Source: [Clostridium] polysaccharolyticum
GTDB lineage: Bacteria > Bacillota > Clostridia > Lachnospirales > Lachnospiraceae
Direction: 5' to 3'
DNA length: 32,704 nucleotides
Assembly (NCBI RefSeq): GCF_900111595.1
Contig: NZ_FOHN01000030.1
Location: 1-32,704 of the forward strand
Part shown: piece by piece, positions 16,079-24,646 of the stretch
Layout of the letters: each line of letters begins with the position of its first letter
Position numbering within the stretch: position 1 is the first letter of the stretch
The notes under the pieces: generated by a model
Databases searched by the model: none
Seen by the model: the letters and a program-made list of their open reading frames with translations, nothing else
Told to the model about the DNA's origin: nothing
Translations under genes and position numbers: made by a program

Positions 16079-16184
16079 TTCTTCTCACATCCAGACTTTA
16101 CTGTCGGTTTTGGAATTGCACCAAATCAGCCTTTCGGCTCGCGGACTATACCGCCGGTCGGGATTTTCACCCTGCCCTGAAGAA
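16079..16184 (-). ncRNA. FMN riboswitch (RFN element)
   Basis: The minus strand shows the conserved RFN blocks in order: AGGGCAGGGTGAAAATCCCG, ACCGGCGGT, AGTCCGCGAGCC, GATTTGGTGCAATTCC, AACCGACAGTAAAGTCTGGA. The closing P1 stem is TTCTTC (16179-16184) with GAAGAA (16079-16084). From established knowledge it binds flavin mononucleotide and switches off riboflavin genes. Here it controls ribU through the terminator just downstream. Confidence 0.97.
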
Positions 16185-16204
16185 CTTCTATTTATTTTTT
16201 CTTT

Positions 16205-16233
16205 ATTCTATGCTCTCTTTGTGCAAAAGTCAA
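16205..16233 (-). promoter_or_regulatory. promoter of the FMN riboswitch-ribU transcript
   Basis: The minus strand shows -35 TTGACT (16228-16233), a 17-bp spacer and -10 TAGAAT (16205-16210), about 20 bp before the aptamer. It begins only 14 bp after the tex stop codon. Confidence 0.8.
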
Positions 16234-16247
16234 TAGTTATCTTCTAT

Positions 16248-18389
16248 TTACAGCTTCATAGAAAGCTGTATTCTCTTTTTCTGTAAATCTACGCTTAAAA
16301 CCTTTACCTCAACAATATCACCAACGCTCACTACATCTAACGGATGTTTTACAAATCTCTTGCTAGATAATTCAGAAATATGCACCAGTCCATCCTGATG
16401 TACACCGATATCCACAAATGCACCAAAGTCGATTACATTACGCACTGTTCCTTTAAGCACCATGCCCGGTTCAAGGTCTTTCATTTCAAGTACATCTGTG
16501 CGAAGAATTGGTTTTGGCATTTCATCACGAGGATCACGTCCTGGCTTTTCTAGTTCTTTAATAATATCCACTAATGTAATTTCTCCTATTTCAAGTTCAT
16601 TGGCAAGTTTCTCTTTGTTCTTAACCAATAAGCTAAGGCCAGTAACTCCACCTTTCACATCGTTTAATTGATATCCAAGCTTTTCTAAAAGTGCTTTTGC
16701 AGCATCATAAGATTCTGGATGGACACTTGTTGCATCCAATGGATTTTTGCCATCTGTAATACGCATAAAACCAGCACACTGTTCAAATGCTTTTGGTCCT
16801 AGTTTTGCTACTTTCAGAAGCTGTTTACGTTCTGTAAATTTTCCGTTTTCTTCTCTGTAAGCAACTATATTCTTGGCAATTACCTTCGTAATACCTGAAA
16901 TATACTCTAAAAGGGAAGCGGAAGCAGTATTTAAATCTACACCAACACGATTTACACAGCCTTCTACAACTCCAGACAGTGCTTCGCTTAATTTTTTCTG
17001 ATTCATATCGTGCTGATACTGCCCTACCCCTATGGATTTCGGATCAATCTTAACAAGTTCTGCAAGAGGATCCTGAAGCCTTCTTGCAATAGATGCAGCA
17101 CTTCTTTGTCCTACATCAAAATTTGGAAACTCCTCGGTTGCAAGTTTGCTTGCTGAATAGACGCTAGCTCCTGCTTCATTTACAATAATATACTGAACTG
17201 GCTTATTTATCTCTTTTAACATATCTACAATTACTCGTTCTGACTCACGAGATGCGGTTCCATTTCCAACAGATATTAAAGTAATATTATATTTATCAAT
17301 TAATGCTTTTACGATCTTTTTTGTTTCTGCTATTTTATTCTGTGGTTCCGTTGGATACACTACAACTGTATCCAGTACTTTGCCTGTAGCATCTACAACT
17401 GCCAGTTTACAGCCTGTTCTAAAAGCCGGATCCCAGCCTAAAACAACTTGTCCCGTAATTGGCGGCTGCATAAGAAGCTGTTCTAGATTTTTTCCAAATA
17501 TTTTAATTGCTCCGTCTTCTGCTTTTTCAGTTAAGTCATTACGAATTTCTCTTTCTATTGCAGGAGCAATTAATCTTTTATAGCTGTCCTCAATCGTATC
17601 TTTTAAAATCTGACCTGTATTTGCGTTTTCTTTTACAATTACCTTTTTCTCTAGATATAACTGGATCTTCTCTTCTGGTGCATTAATTTTTACTGTTAAT
17701 ATTTTTTCTTTCTCACCTCGGTTTAATGCTAGCACACGATGTCCAGCGATTTTGGAAATAGGTTCCTCGTACTCATAGTACATTTCATAAACTGTTTTTT
17801 CTTCTTTGTTTTTGGCCTCTGAAGAAATAGAACCTTCTTTTACGGTAATATTACGGATATGCATACGGTAATCTGCCTCATCCGAAATACTCTCTGCCAG
17901 AATATCCATAGCGCCTTGTATTGCTTCCTGAACGGTCTTGACCTCTTTTTCTTCTGATAAATATGCTTTTGCTTCTTCCTCTACAGTTTTACTGGTCAGC
18001 TGCATCCGAATAATGTTAGCCAGACCTTCTAAACCTTTTTCCTTAGCAATCGTTGCTCTTGTACGTCGTTTTGGCCGATATGGGCGATATAAATCTTCCA
18101 CCACAACTTGTGTTTTTGCTGCTAAAATCTGTTTTTTTAATTCCTCTGTCAGTTTTCCCTGTTCTTCAATACTCGCTAAAACCTGCTGCTTTTTATCTTC
18201 TAAATTTCTAAGATACATAAGCCTTTCACTTAAATTACGTAACTGCTCGTCATTTAATGAACCGTGCTGTTCCTTACGGTATCTTGCGATAAATGGAATT
18301 GTATTACCCTCATCAATTAATTTCACTGTAGCTTCAGCTTGCCAAAGCTTTATATTCAATTCCTCACTTATCTGTTTTAAAATATCCAT
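16248..18389 (-). CDS. tex: Tex family RNA-binding transcription accessory protein
   Basis: Tex is a conserved cytosolic nucleic-acid-binding protein related to eukaryotic Spt6, with roles in transcription and RNA turnover; the molecular function is still loosely defined. The 713-residue protein has the family length. The layout is an N-terminal helical Tex region (IPFIARYRKE near residues 32-41), a YqgF/RNase H-like domain beginning around GWDPAFRTGCKLAVVD, tandem helix-hairpin-helix motifs (SGVVEGCVNRVGVDLN region), and a C-terminal S1 domain (about 640-713, VLKGTVRNVIDFGAFVDIG). The RBS is AGAGGCG. It has its own promoter and lies between two terminated units. Confidence 0.96.
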   Translation of the reverse strand: MDILKQISEELNIKLWQAEATVKLIDEGNTIPFIARYRKEQHGSLNDEQLRNLSERLMYLRNLEDKKQQVLASIEEQGKLTEELKKQILAAKTQVVVEDLYRPYRPKRRTRATIAKEKGLEGLANIIRMQLTSKTVEEEAKAYLSEEKEVKTVQEAIQGAMDILAESISDEADYRMHIRNITVKEGSISSEAKNKEEKTVYEMYYEYEEPISKIAGHRVLALNRGEKEKILTVKINAPEEKIQLYLEKKVIVKENANTGQILKDTIEDSYKRLIAPAIEREIRNDLTEKAEDGAIKIFGKNLEQLLMQPPITGQVVLGWDPAFRTGCKLAVVDATGKVLDTVVVYPTEPQNKIAETKKIVKALIDKYNITLISVGNGTASRESERVIVDMLKEINKPVQYIIVNEAGASVYSASKLATEEFPNFDVGQRSAASIARRLQDPLAELVKIDPKSIGVGQYQHDMNQKKLSEALSGVVEGCVNRVGVDLNTASASLLEYISGITKVIAKNIVAYREENGKFTERKQLLKVAKLGPKAFEQCAGFMRITDGKNPLDATSVHPESYDAAKALLEKLGYQLNDVKGGVTGLSLLVKNKEKLANELEIGEITLVDIIKELEKPGRDPRDEMPKPILRTDVLEMKDLEPGMVLKGTVRNVIDFGAFVDIGVHQDGLVHISELSSKRFVKHPLDVVSVGDIVEVKVLSVDLQKKRIQLSMKL

Positions 18390-18448
18390 TTTTTCGCCTC
18401 TTTCTATTAAATTAAACTGTCTAGTTAGAACTTCTTTATTCTTTAACC

Positions 18449-18477
18449 ATTATATCGAAGTTGCATTTCTATGACAA
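18449..18477 (-). promoter_or_regulatory. promoter of tex
   Basis: The minus strand shows -35 TTGTCA (18472-18477), a 17-bp spacer and a perfect -10 TATAAT (18449-18454), about 60 bp before the tex ATG. It directly follows the T-run of the lysC terminator. Confidence 0.8.
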
Positions 18478-18517
18478 TAGAAAAAGACATTTGCCTCAAA
18501 TTGAAACAAATGCCTTT
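18477..18517 (-). terminator. terminator of the threonine-pathway operon
   Basis: The minus-strand stem AAAGGCATTTG / CAAATGTCTTT (11 bp, one G-U pair) with a 13-nt loop is followed by TTTCT, making a run of six T. It lies about 65 bp after the lysC stop. A T-run on the plus-strand side makes it possibly bidirectional. Confidence 0.8.
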
Positions 18518-18581
18518 CTTTTTTCTGTATTCTATTCTGATATACATGAACAACATCACTATTGTACCCATGCATTATTGC

Positions 18582-19793
18582 TTATTTTCCTAAGCTAAAT
18601 GCGTCATGAACAGCGTTCATAGAAACATCTACATATTTTTCGTCAATCAATACTGTTACTCTAATTTCAGATGTTGAAATCTGTTTAATATTTACGCCGC
18701 AATCATATAATGCTTCAAACATTTTTGCTGCAACACCAGCATTTGTCATCATCCCTGCACCTACTACAGAAACCTTTGCTACGTTTTTCTCAACATCAAC
18801 TTCATGGCATTTTAAACTGCCTTCTCTATGTCTGTTAATAATTTCAACTGCTTCATCTGCTGCATCTTCTGCAACGGTAAAGGAAATATCCTTCGTTCCA
18901 TCACGTCCAACGGACTGTAAAATAATATCTACATTAATATTATGATTGGCTAAATGATTAAATAATTTAAATGCCACTCCAGGCTGATCTTCCAAACCAA
19001 TTACCGCAATACGTGCTGTGTTTTTATCGCAAGCTACACCACTAACTAACATCTTTTCCATATTAACTACCTCCTTAACAACTGTCCCTTCTGTTGTATT
19101 TAAACTTGAGCGAACTACTAACTGTACTCCATATTTCTTAGCCATTTCGACAGAACGGTTATGAAGTACCCCAGCACCTAAAGATGCAAGTTCAAGCATT
19201 TCATCATATGTGATTGCATCAAGCTTTCTTGCATTTTTAACAACACGAGGGTCTGCTGTAAATACACCATCTACGTCTGTGTAAATTTCACAGGCATCTG
19301 CATGTAGAGCTGCTGCCAGTGCAACAGCAGTTGTATCGGAACCGCCTCTGCCTAGGGTTGTATAATCATCAAACTGGTTAATTCCCTGGAAACCTGTAAC
19401 AATAACTATTTTACGGTTTGCAAGTTCATTTTTAATACGATCTGTATCTATTCTTTTCAGTCTTGCATTGCCATATGCAGCAGTTGTATGCATTGCTACC
19501 TGAAATGCATTCAAAGAAATTGCTGGAATTCCCAATGAATTCATCGCCATCGCCATCAGTGCAACTGAAGTCTGTTCTCCAGTTGTTAAAAGCATATCCA
19601 ATTCTCTTTTTGATGCATTTGGATTAATATCCTTTGCCTGTGCCAAAAGGACATCTGTCTGTTTTCCCATTGCGGACAAAACAACAACAACGTCATTTCC
19701 TTTGCTGTATTCATCAATACATCTTCTGGCAACATTAAAAATTCTCTCTTTATCGGCTACAGATGTACCACCGAACTTCTTTACTATTAACAT
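18582..19793 (-). CDS. lysC: aspartate kinase
   Basis: Aspartate kinase makes aspartyl phosphate, the first step to lysine, methionine and threonine. The 403-residue protein is close to the length of the Gram-positive alpha-type single-function enzymes. It has KFGGTS (6-11) and the FQGINQF and TTLGRGGSDTTA active-site segments. It also has TDVDGVFTADPR and a C-terminal pair of ACT domains (from about residue 260) for feedback control. The RBS AGGAGG lies 6 nt before the ATG. It is last in the ACT-hom-apgM-lysC operon, which suggests a threonine-oriented isozyme, though the effector cannot be read from sequence. No internal second start for a beta subunit was evaluated. Confidence 0.97.
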   Translation of the reverse strand: MLIVKKFGGTSVADKERIFNVARRCIDEYSKGNDVVVVLSAMGKQTDVLLAQAKDINPNASKRELDMLLTTGEQTSVALMAMAMNSLGIPAISLNAFQVAMHTTAAYGNARLKRIDTDRIKNELANRKIVIVTGFQGINQFDDYTTLGRGGSDTTAVALAAALHADACEIYTDVDGVFTADPRVVKNARKLDAITYDEMLELASLGAGVLHNRSVEMAKKYGVQLVVRSSLNTTEGTVVKEVVNMEKMLVSGVACDKNTARIAVIGLEDQPGVAFKLFNHLANHNINVDIILQSVGRDGTKDISFTVAEDAADEAVEIINRHREGSLKCHEVDVEKNVAKVSVVGAGMMTNAGVAAKMFEALYDCGVNIKQISTSEIRVTVLIDEKYVDVSMNAVHDAFSLGK

Positions 19794-19818
19794 AGCTGCC
19801 TCCTAATTTGTTCATTCC

Positions 19819-21024
19819 TTATCTATTTTCTAAAAATTCAGAAAGAAGAGTATACCCTTCTTCTAAATAGTTACCACTAAGTTTAGCATCCTTCTCATTA
19901 TAATTCCAGTCATGTGTTTCTTCTTTTGTACTATCATATAGTAAATATGGAACTGGATTAGATGTATGGGTACGAATCGCAATTGGCGTTGGATGATCTG
20001 GCATAATCAGCATACGGTAATCTGCTCCTGCCTTCTCCAGTCCTTCTTTTACCACACGAATCACTTTGGAATCCAAGGATTCAATAGCCTGCAGTTTTCT
20101 TTCTAAACTTCCCTGGTGTCCCATCTCATCTGGAGCCTCTACGTGTATATATGCAAAATCATAATCCTCTTTTACTAATGCGTCAACTGCTGCCTGTGCT
20201 TTTCCTTCATAATTGGTATGAAGAGTACCATCAGCACCTTTTACCTCAATGTTTTTCAGTCCGGCACCTACGGCAATTCCTTTTAATAAATCTACCGCTG
20301 AAATCATAACGCCTGTTTTCCCAGTCTTTTCCTCAAAGGAATCTAATACCGGTTTTGTGCCTGCTCCCCAGAACCATATAGAATTCGCTTTATTTAAACC
20401 TTTTTTGGCACGTTCTATATTTAGGGGATGCTCATTTAAAATGTCATAACTTTTCTTCATCATATCTTTTAATAAGTTCTCTTTTGGAAGATAGTCATTA
20501 ATTACTTTTCCTAGTATATCATGTGGTGGCGTTAAATCAGCCACTTTTCCTTTATCCCATATAAGCAAATGGCGGTAACTTGTTCCAACATAATACTGGA
20601 ACATTTCATTTTGAAGTTCTTTTTGAACTGCCTCTAATAAAACAGCAGCATCTTCTGTTGATATCTCGCTGGAACTGTGGTCAATTATCGTCTTCTGCTC
20701 ATAAGGAAGATCATCCTCCGATACCGTTACAATATTGCAGCGAATTGCAATATCTGTATCCTTCATATCAACACCTATGCTCAATGCTTCCAACGGAGAA
20801 CGTCCTGTATAATATTTTCTTGGGTTGTATCCAATTACAGCTAAGTTGGCTGTATCACTTCCTGGATTCATTCCGTCAGGAATCGTATGTACTAATCCGA
20901 TTCTTGCTTTCTTTGATAATTCATCCATACATGGGGTTTTGGCATACTCTAATGGGGTTTTGTTTCCTATCTCTTCAATAGGTTCATCTGCCATGCCATC
21001 TCCCAATACAACTACGTACTTCAT
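19819..21024 (-). CDS. ApgM-type phosphoglycerate mutase homologue, proposed homoserine kinase analogue
   Basis: The protein belongs to the alkaline-phosphatase superfamily of cofactor-independent phosphoglycerate mutases, archaeal type. It has the metal site GDGMAD (8-13), the serine nucleophile in PGSDTANLAV (Ser56) and a C-terminal PDHPTP metal motif, in 401 residues. It sits between hom and lysC while no thrB gene is present in the operon. Members in this setting have been proposed to be functional analogues of homoserine kinase (known from comparative genomics; TIGR02535-type, from memory). The ATG at 21024 is chosen because GAGGG lies about 6 nt upstream; an ATG at 21045 lacks a good site. 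A glycolytic role remains the main alternative. Confidence 0.85.
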   Translation of the reverse strand: MKYVVVLGDGMADEPIEEIGNKTPLEYAKTPCMDELSKKARIGLVHTIPDGMNPGSDTANLAVIGYNPRKYYTGRSPLEALSIGVDMKDTDIAIRCNIVTVSEDDLPYEQKTIIDHSSSEISTEDAAVLLEAVQKELQNEMFQYYVGTSYRHLLIWDKGKVADLTPPHDILGKVINDYLPKENLLKDMMKKSYDILNEHPLNIERAKKGLNKANSIWFWGAGTKPVLDSFEEKTGKTGVMISAVDLLKGIAVGAGLKNIEVKGADGTLHTNYEGKAQAAVDALVKEDYDFAYIHVEAPDEMGHQGSLERKLQAIESLDSKVIRVVKEGLEKAGADYRMLIMPDHPTPIAIRTHTSNPVPYLLYDSTKEETHDWNYNEKDAKLSGNYLEEGYTLLSEFLENR

Positions 21025-21118
21025 TTTTCCCTCATTTCTGCGCATCTTTACACAGGCTACGGGAACTCTTTATCCTGTCTCCAGATCCTGTGCAGATTAA
21101 TATACGCTTTTTGCTTTA

Positions 21119-22333
21119 CTAAAATGCAACTCGAATTCTAGATATCATATTTTCAAATTTATTTACTGCCTCACCGAAAGCTTTTTCCTTCATTTCTGGT
21201 GTAATAAATGCATATTCATCCTGAAATCCTGCTTTAACTTCTGTAACAGTTCCGAACACTTCTTTGACTTTTGCCTCATTCTGTTCTTTAGAACCTTCCA
21301 AACGAACAAAGAACTTTTGAGATGCTTCATCAATGCTAGCTAACTCTAGCTTCTTACTGCTCCAGATTGTCATGATATTTGTTCCTAAATGTTTTGCTGC
21401 ATCCACTACATCTGCAACTACTGCACTTGCAGTTGGAAGTTTTCCAGCACCTTTTCCATAGAACATAACATCTCCTAGAAGGTTTCCTTTTACAAAAATA
21501 CCATTGAATACATCATTTACACTATACAATGGGTGTTTATCATTTATCATCATAGGTGCTACCATTGCATACACTTTGTCGCCAGATTTTTTACTTGTTC
21601 CAAAGATTTTAATGCTTGCATTTAATGCCTTTGCATATTTAATATCCTTATCTGTTATCTTGGTAATGCCTTCTGTATAAATATCTTCATAGTCTACTTG
21701 CATCCCATAAGCTAAAGATGTTAAAATAGCAATTTTCCTGCAGGCATCATAGCCTTCTACATCTGCTTCAGGATTTCTCTCTGCATATCCCTTTGCCTGT
21801 GCATCTTTTAATACAGTCTCAAAATCAGAACCTTCTGTACTCATCTTTGTTAAGATATAGTTCGTTGTTCCATTTAAAATTCCAGTAATCTCTTCAATTT
21901 CGTCTGCTGTTAAAGACTGATTAAGTGGCCTGATAATTGGAATGCCTCCTCCAACACTTGCTTCAAAAAGGAAATTTACCTTCTTTTCTCTTGCAATCTG
22001 TAACAATTCTGCACCATGTTTTGCAACAAGTTCTTTATTAGAAGTGCATACGCTTTTTCCTTTTTCAAGAGCTTCTTTCACAAACTGGTATGCTGGATTT
22101 GTTCCTCCCATTGTTTCTACAATAATCTGGACATCTGGATCGTTTACAATAACACTATAATCATGAACTACTTTTTTCTGAATCGGATCTCCTTCAAAAT
22201 CTCTTAAATCCAAAACATATTTCACATTAATTTCATTGCCAGCTTTTTTGTTAATGCTGTCTTGATTTGTGTTAAGAACTTCCACAACACCAGAACCAAC
22301 TGTTCCATAACCTAAAACACTAATATTTATCAT
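21119..22333 (-). CDS. hom: homoserine dehydrogenase
   Basis: The enzyme reduces aspartate semialdehyde to homoserine with NAD(P)H, the branch point to threonine and methionine. The 404-residue protein starts with the Rossmann motif GYGTVGSGV (8-16). It contains the GILNGTTNYIL substrate-site block and the EADVEGYDACRK catalytic region, and ends with an ACT-like segment (about 320-404) for allosteric control. The RBS AAGGAGG lies 7 nt before the ATG. It follows the ACT-domain gene by 15 nt. The 94-nt gap to the next gene contains a weak CACAGG/CCTGTG stem only. Confidence 0.97.
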   Translation of the reverse strand: MINISVLGYGTVGSGVVEVLNTNQDSINKKAGNEINVKYVLDLRDFEGDPIQKKVVHDYSVIVNDPDVQIIVETMGGTNPAYQFVKEALEKGKSVCTSNKELVAKHGAELLQIAREKKVNFLFEASVGGGIPIIRPLNQSLTADEIEEITGILNGTTNYILTKMSTEGSDFETVLKDAQAKGYAERNPEADVEGYDACRKIAILTSLAYGMQVDYEDIYTEGITKITDKDIKYAKALNASIKIFGTSKKSGDKVYAMVAPMMINDKHPLYSVNDVFNGIFVKGNLLGDVMFYGKGAGKLPTASAVVADVVDAAKHLGTNIMTIWSSKKLELASIDEASQKFFVRLEGSKEQNEAKVKEVFGTVTEVKAGFQDEYAFITPEMKEKAFGEAVNKFENMISRIRVAF

Positions 22334-22348
22334 ATTGCGCCTCCTTAA

Positions 22349-22789
22349 TTATTCTCTAGCTAATATCTTTAGTGAATGTATTCCTTTTAGGCATTCCATT
22401 TCTTCTATCATGATTTCAGCATCAAAGATTTGTGGCGAAATCTCAACACTTATTGTAAGTAATGCGATTCCATTCACCGGGATGCTTTGATGAATTGTCA
22501 AAATATTAGCTTTATGATTTGCTACTATATTCAAAACAGCGGATAATAACCCCGGCTCATCATCCATCTGCAACATCAACGTTATCGTTTTTCCTCTTGC
22601 ATTTTCATGAAAAGGAAATATATCATCTTTATATTTATAAAAGGAACTTCGACTAATTCCTGCCTTGTCTGTTGCCTCTTGAACGGTAATGGTACTTTTT
22701 GAATCGAGCAGGCGCTTAGCCTCTACCACCTTCAAAAGAACTTCTGGCAATGCTTTCTCTTTTACTAAAAAGTATTTCTTGTTCTCCAT
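22349..22789 (-). CDS. ACT domain-containing protein (UPF0735/PheB-like)
   Basis: The 146-residue protein has an N-terminal helical region with a possible winged-helix pattern (VQEATDKAGISRSSFYKYKD, about 37-56). A C-terminal ACT domain follows (about 66-146, TITLMLQMDDEPGLLSAVLN). This matches the UPF0735 ACT family, often next to hom in Firmicutes. Inferred role: amino-acid-responsive regulator of the operon or of Hom activity; the family has no firmly proven function. The RBS is GGGGGGAT before the ATG. It is first in the operon, about 75 bp after the promoter. Confidence 0.9.
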   Translation of the reverse strand: MENKKYFLVKEKALPEVLLKVVEAKRLLDSKSTITVQEATDKAGISRSSFYKYKDDIFPFHENARGKTITLMLQMDDEPGLLSAVLNIVANHKANILTIHQSIPVNGIALLTISVEISPQIFDAEIMIEEMECLKGIHSLKILARE

Positions 22790-22865
22790 TACTCATCCCC
22801 CCTGAATAACAACCTGTTAAATTTTGTGTATGTATAGGAAATACACTTGTTTTTCCACGAAAGAT

Positions 22866-22894
22866 ATCTTATCACAGTTTACAGTATAATGCAA
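22866..22894 (-). promoter_or_regulatory. promoter of the ACT-hom-apgM-lysC operon
   Basis: The minus strand shows -35 TTGCAT (22889-22894), a 17-bp spacer and -10 TAAGAT (22866-22871). The leader of about 70 nt is too short for a known riboswitch, and I see no T-box or lysine element in it. Confidence 0.7.
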
Positions 22895-22903
22895 GTAACA
22901 AAA

Positions 22904-22956
22904 GGAAAAACCTCCATGTTAAAGAACAAAACAGTCCCAGAACATAAAGGTTTTTC
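22904..22956 (-). terminator. terminator of the secA-prfB-cheW operon
   Basis: On the minus strand GAAAAACCT (22948-22956) pairs with AGGTTTTTC (22904-22912), and the inner ATGTT/AACAT segments extend the stem. The 3' arm provides the T-run. It lies 22 nt after the cheW stop. The symmetry suggests it can also work on the plus strand. Confidence 0.75.
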
Positions 22957-22977
22957 AACACTATTTATAAATTGTAA

Positions 22978-23436
22978 TTACTGATTGTCAACGATAGCTT
23001 GCAAGGTATTTGCCTGACCTGCGTCTAGTAAGCCGTCTAAGTCTATTATCAGCACCAGATTATTTTCTACATGAGCCACTGACTCAATGTACTCTGTACC
23101 TTGTGCCTTAATAATTACTGGTGCTGGTCCTATCTTGCTATCTTCAAGTTCTACAATTTCTTCAACCAGATCTACTTCTATGGCAATCACTACTCCATTG
23201 GATTTAGCAATTACTAACTCTTTTGTTTCAAGATTTTCAGCTGCTGGCATATGAAATTTATCACGTAAGCTAAATACAGGAATAACATCACCACGTAGAT
23301 TAATCATACCTTTAATGCAATCTGGTGCATTTGGTATTTCTACAACAGGAATATCTTTTTCAATTCCCATAACTTTGCTTACATCAATTCCATAACTTCC
23401 CGTTCCAATTTTAAAAATAATCTGCTTCGTCACCAT
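22978..23436 (-). CDS. cheW: CheW-like chemotaxis coupling protein
   Basis: CheW links chemoreceptors to the CheA kinase at the membrane. The 152-residue protein is a single CheW domain: QIIFKIGTGSYGIDVSKV start, the PNAPDCIKGMINLRGDVIPV core (typical NLRG motif) and a VLIIDLDGLL end. The ATG at 23436 is chosen because GGAGGT lies 6 nt upstream; an ATG four codons earlier has none. It follows prfB by 43 nt and ends the secA operon. No cheA, receptor or flagellar gene is in the window, so it is an orphan by context, and its role could be structural or in another signalling array. Confidence 0.93.
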   Translation of the reverse strand: MVTKQIIFKIGTGSYGIDVSKVMGIEKDIPVVEIPNAPDCIKGMINLRGDVIPVFSLRDKFHMPAAENLETKELVIAKSNGVVIAIEVDLVEEIVELEDSKIGPAPVIIKAQGTEYIESVAHVENNLVLIIDLDGLLDAGQANTLQAIVDNQ

Positions 23437-23479
23437 ACTTACCTCCATTCTAAAAGTACTATGCTACTTTAGAGAATAT

Positions 23480-24587
23480 CTACCTGCTTACTGACCATTT
23501 TAAATAGGCGTTAATAAAGGGATCGATATTACCATCTAAAACACTGCTTACATTACCGATTTCTTCATTTGTTCTATGGTCCTTCACTAAGGTATATGGC
23601 TGCATAACATACGAACGTATCTGGCTTCCCCAGCCAATCTCTTTCATTTCTCCACGAATTTGCGCTTCTGCCTGCTGGTTTTCTTCTTTCTTAAGCATAT
23701 AAAGTTTTGCTTTCAGCATCTGCATCGCCTTGTCTTTGTTTTGAAACTGAGAACGTTCATTTTGACATTGAACTACAATACCAGTAGGAAAGTGCGTAAT
23801 CCGAATTGCTGATGATGTCTTATTAATATGCTGTCCACCCGCTCCACTAGAGCGATAAGTGTCTATACGAATATCATCATCCGAAACTTCTATGTCAATA
23901 TCTTCTTCAATATCTGGCATTACATCACAAGACACAAAGGATGTCTGTCTTTTGCCTGCTGCATTAAATGGTGATATACGAACCAGACGGTGCACTCCTC
24001 GTTCTGACTTTAAATACCCATATGCATTTTGTCCTCTTATCTCTAATGTGACAGACTTTAAGCCTGCTTCATCACCGTCTAAAAAATCAATAACTTCACA
24101 GGTAAATCCTTTCTTATCTGCCCATTTTTGATACATTCTGCAAAGCATGCTTGCCCAGTCGCAGCTTTCTGTACCGCCTGCACCGGCATTCAGTCTCAGA
24201 ATAGCGTCATTGCTATCATATTCATCCGAAAGAAGCGTTGATATACGAAGTTCTTCCAGATCCGTTATAAACTCATTTAAAGAAGACTCGATTTCCGGAA
24301 TTAATGAAGCATCACTTTCTTCATATCCTATTTCCAATAAAGTTTCAATATCTTCATAGGAACCGCAGAGTGCTTCATATCGTTCCTTTGTTCCTTTCAG
24401 ACCTTTTAGTTCTTTCATAACTTTTTGTGATTTATCTGTATCATCCCAAAAACCTGGAGCTTCCATCTCCTTTTCTAACTCTTCTATTCTTAGAACTTTG
24501 TTAGCCAGGTCAAAGTGAATCCCCCACTTCTTTTAACGGTTCTTTATAGTTCGCTAGTTTATATTTAAATTGATCTAGTTCAACCAC
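23480..24587 (-). CDS. prfB: peptide chain release factor 2, programmed +1 frameshift
   Basis: RF2 releases peptides at UGA and UAA. Frame 0 runs from GTG at 24587 (25 codons) to an in-frame TGA at 24510-24512. Reading then shifts +1 at CTT-TGA-C and continues from 24511 to 23480, giving 368 residues in all. An internal Shine-Dalgarno-like GTGGGGGA stands just before the CTT, as in classical prfB autoregulation: low RF2 favours the shift. In this joined numbering the anticodon-like SPF is at 205-207 and GGQ at 250-252, the same numbers as E. coli RF2, which supports both the GTG start and the shift. The RBS AAAGGGG lies 7 nt before the GTG. It is 59 nt after secA. Confidence 0.97.
24509..24530 (-). 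promoter_or_regulatory. prfB frameshift site (SD-like element, CTT TGA C)
   Basis: The elements in order on the minus strand are GTGGGGGAT, TCA, CTT, TGA and C. The stop lies at 24510-24512 and the slippery CTT at 24513-24515. This matches the established RF2 recoding signal except that the SD-like block is more G-rich and the codon before CTT is TCA. Confidence 0.95.
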
Positions 24588-24646
24588 GCAATCGCCCCTT
24601 TCCTCTTTCAAATCGAGTATATTAATACTGTTTCTTTCTCTTAGTT

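Noticed and set aside
21025-21118. A regulatory element between hom and the ApgM-like gene
   Set aside because: The only pairing is a 6-bp CACAGG/CCTGTG stem with no T-run and no known motif.
22790-22865. A T-box, lysine or other riboswitch before the threonine operon
   Set aside because: The leader is about 70 nt and has none of the conserved blocks of these elements.
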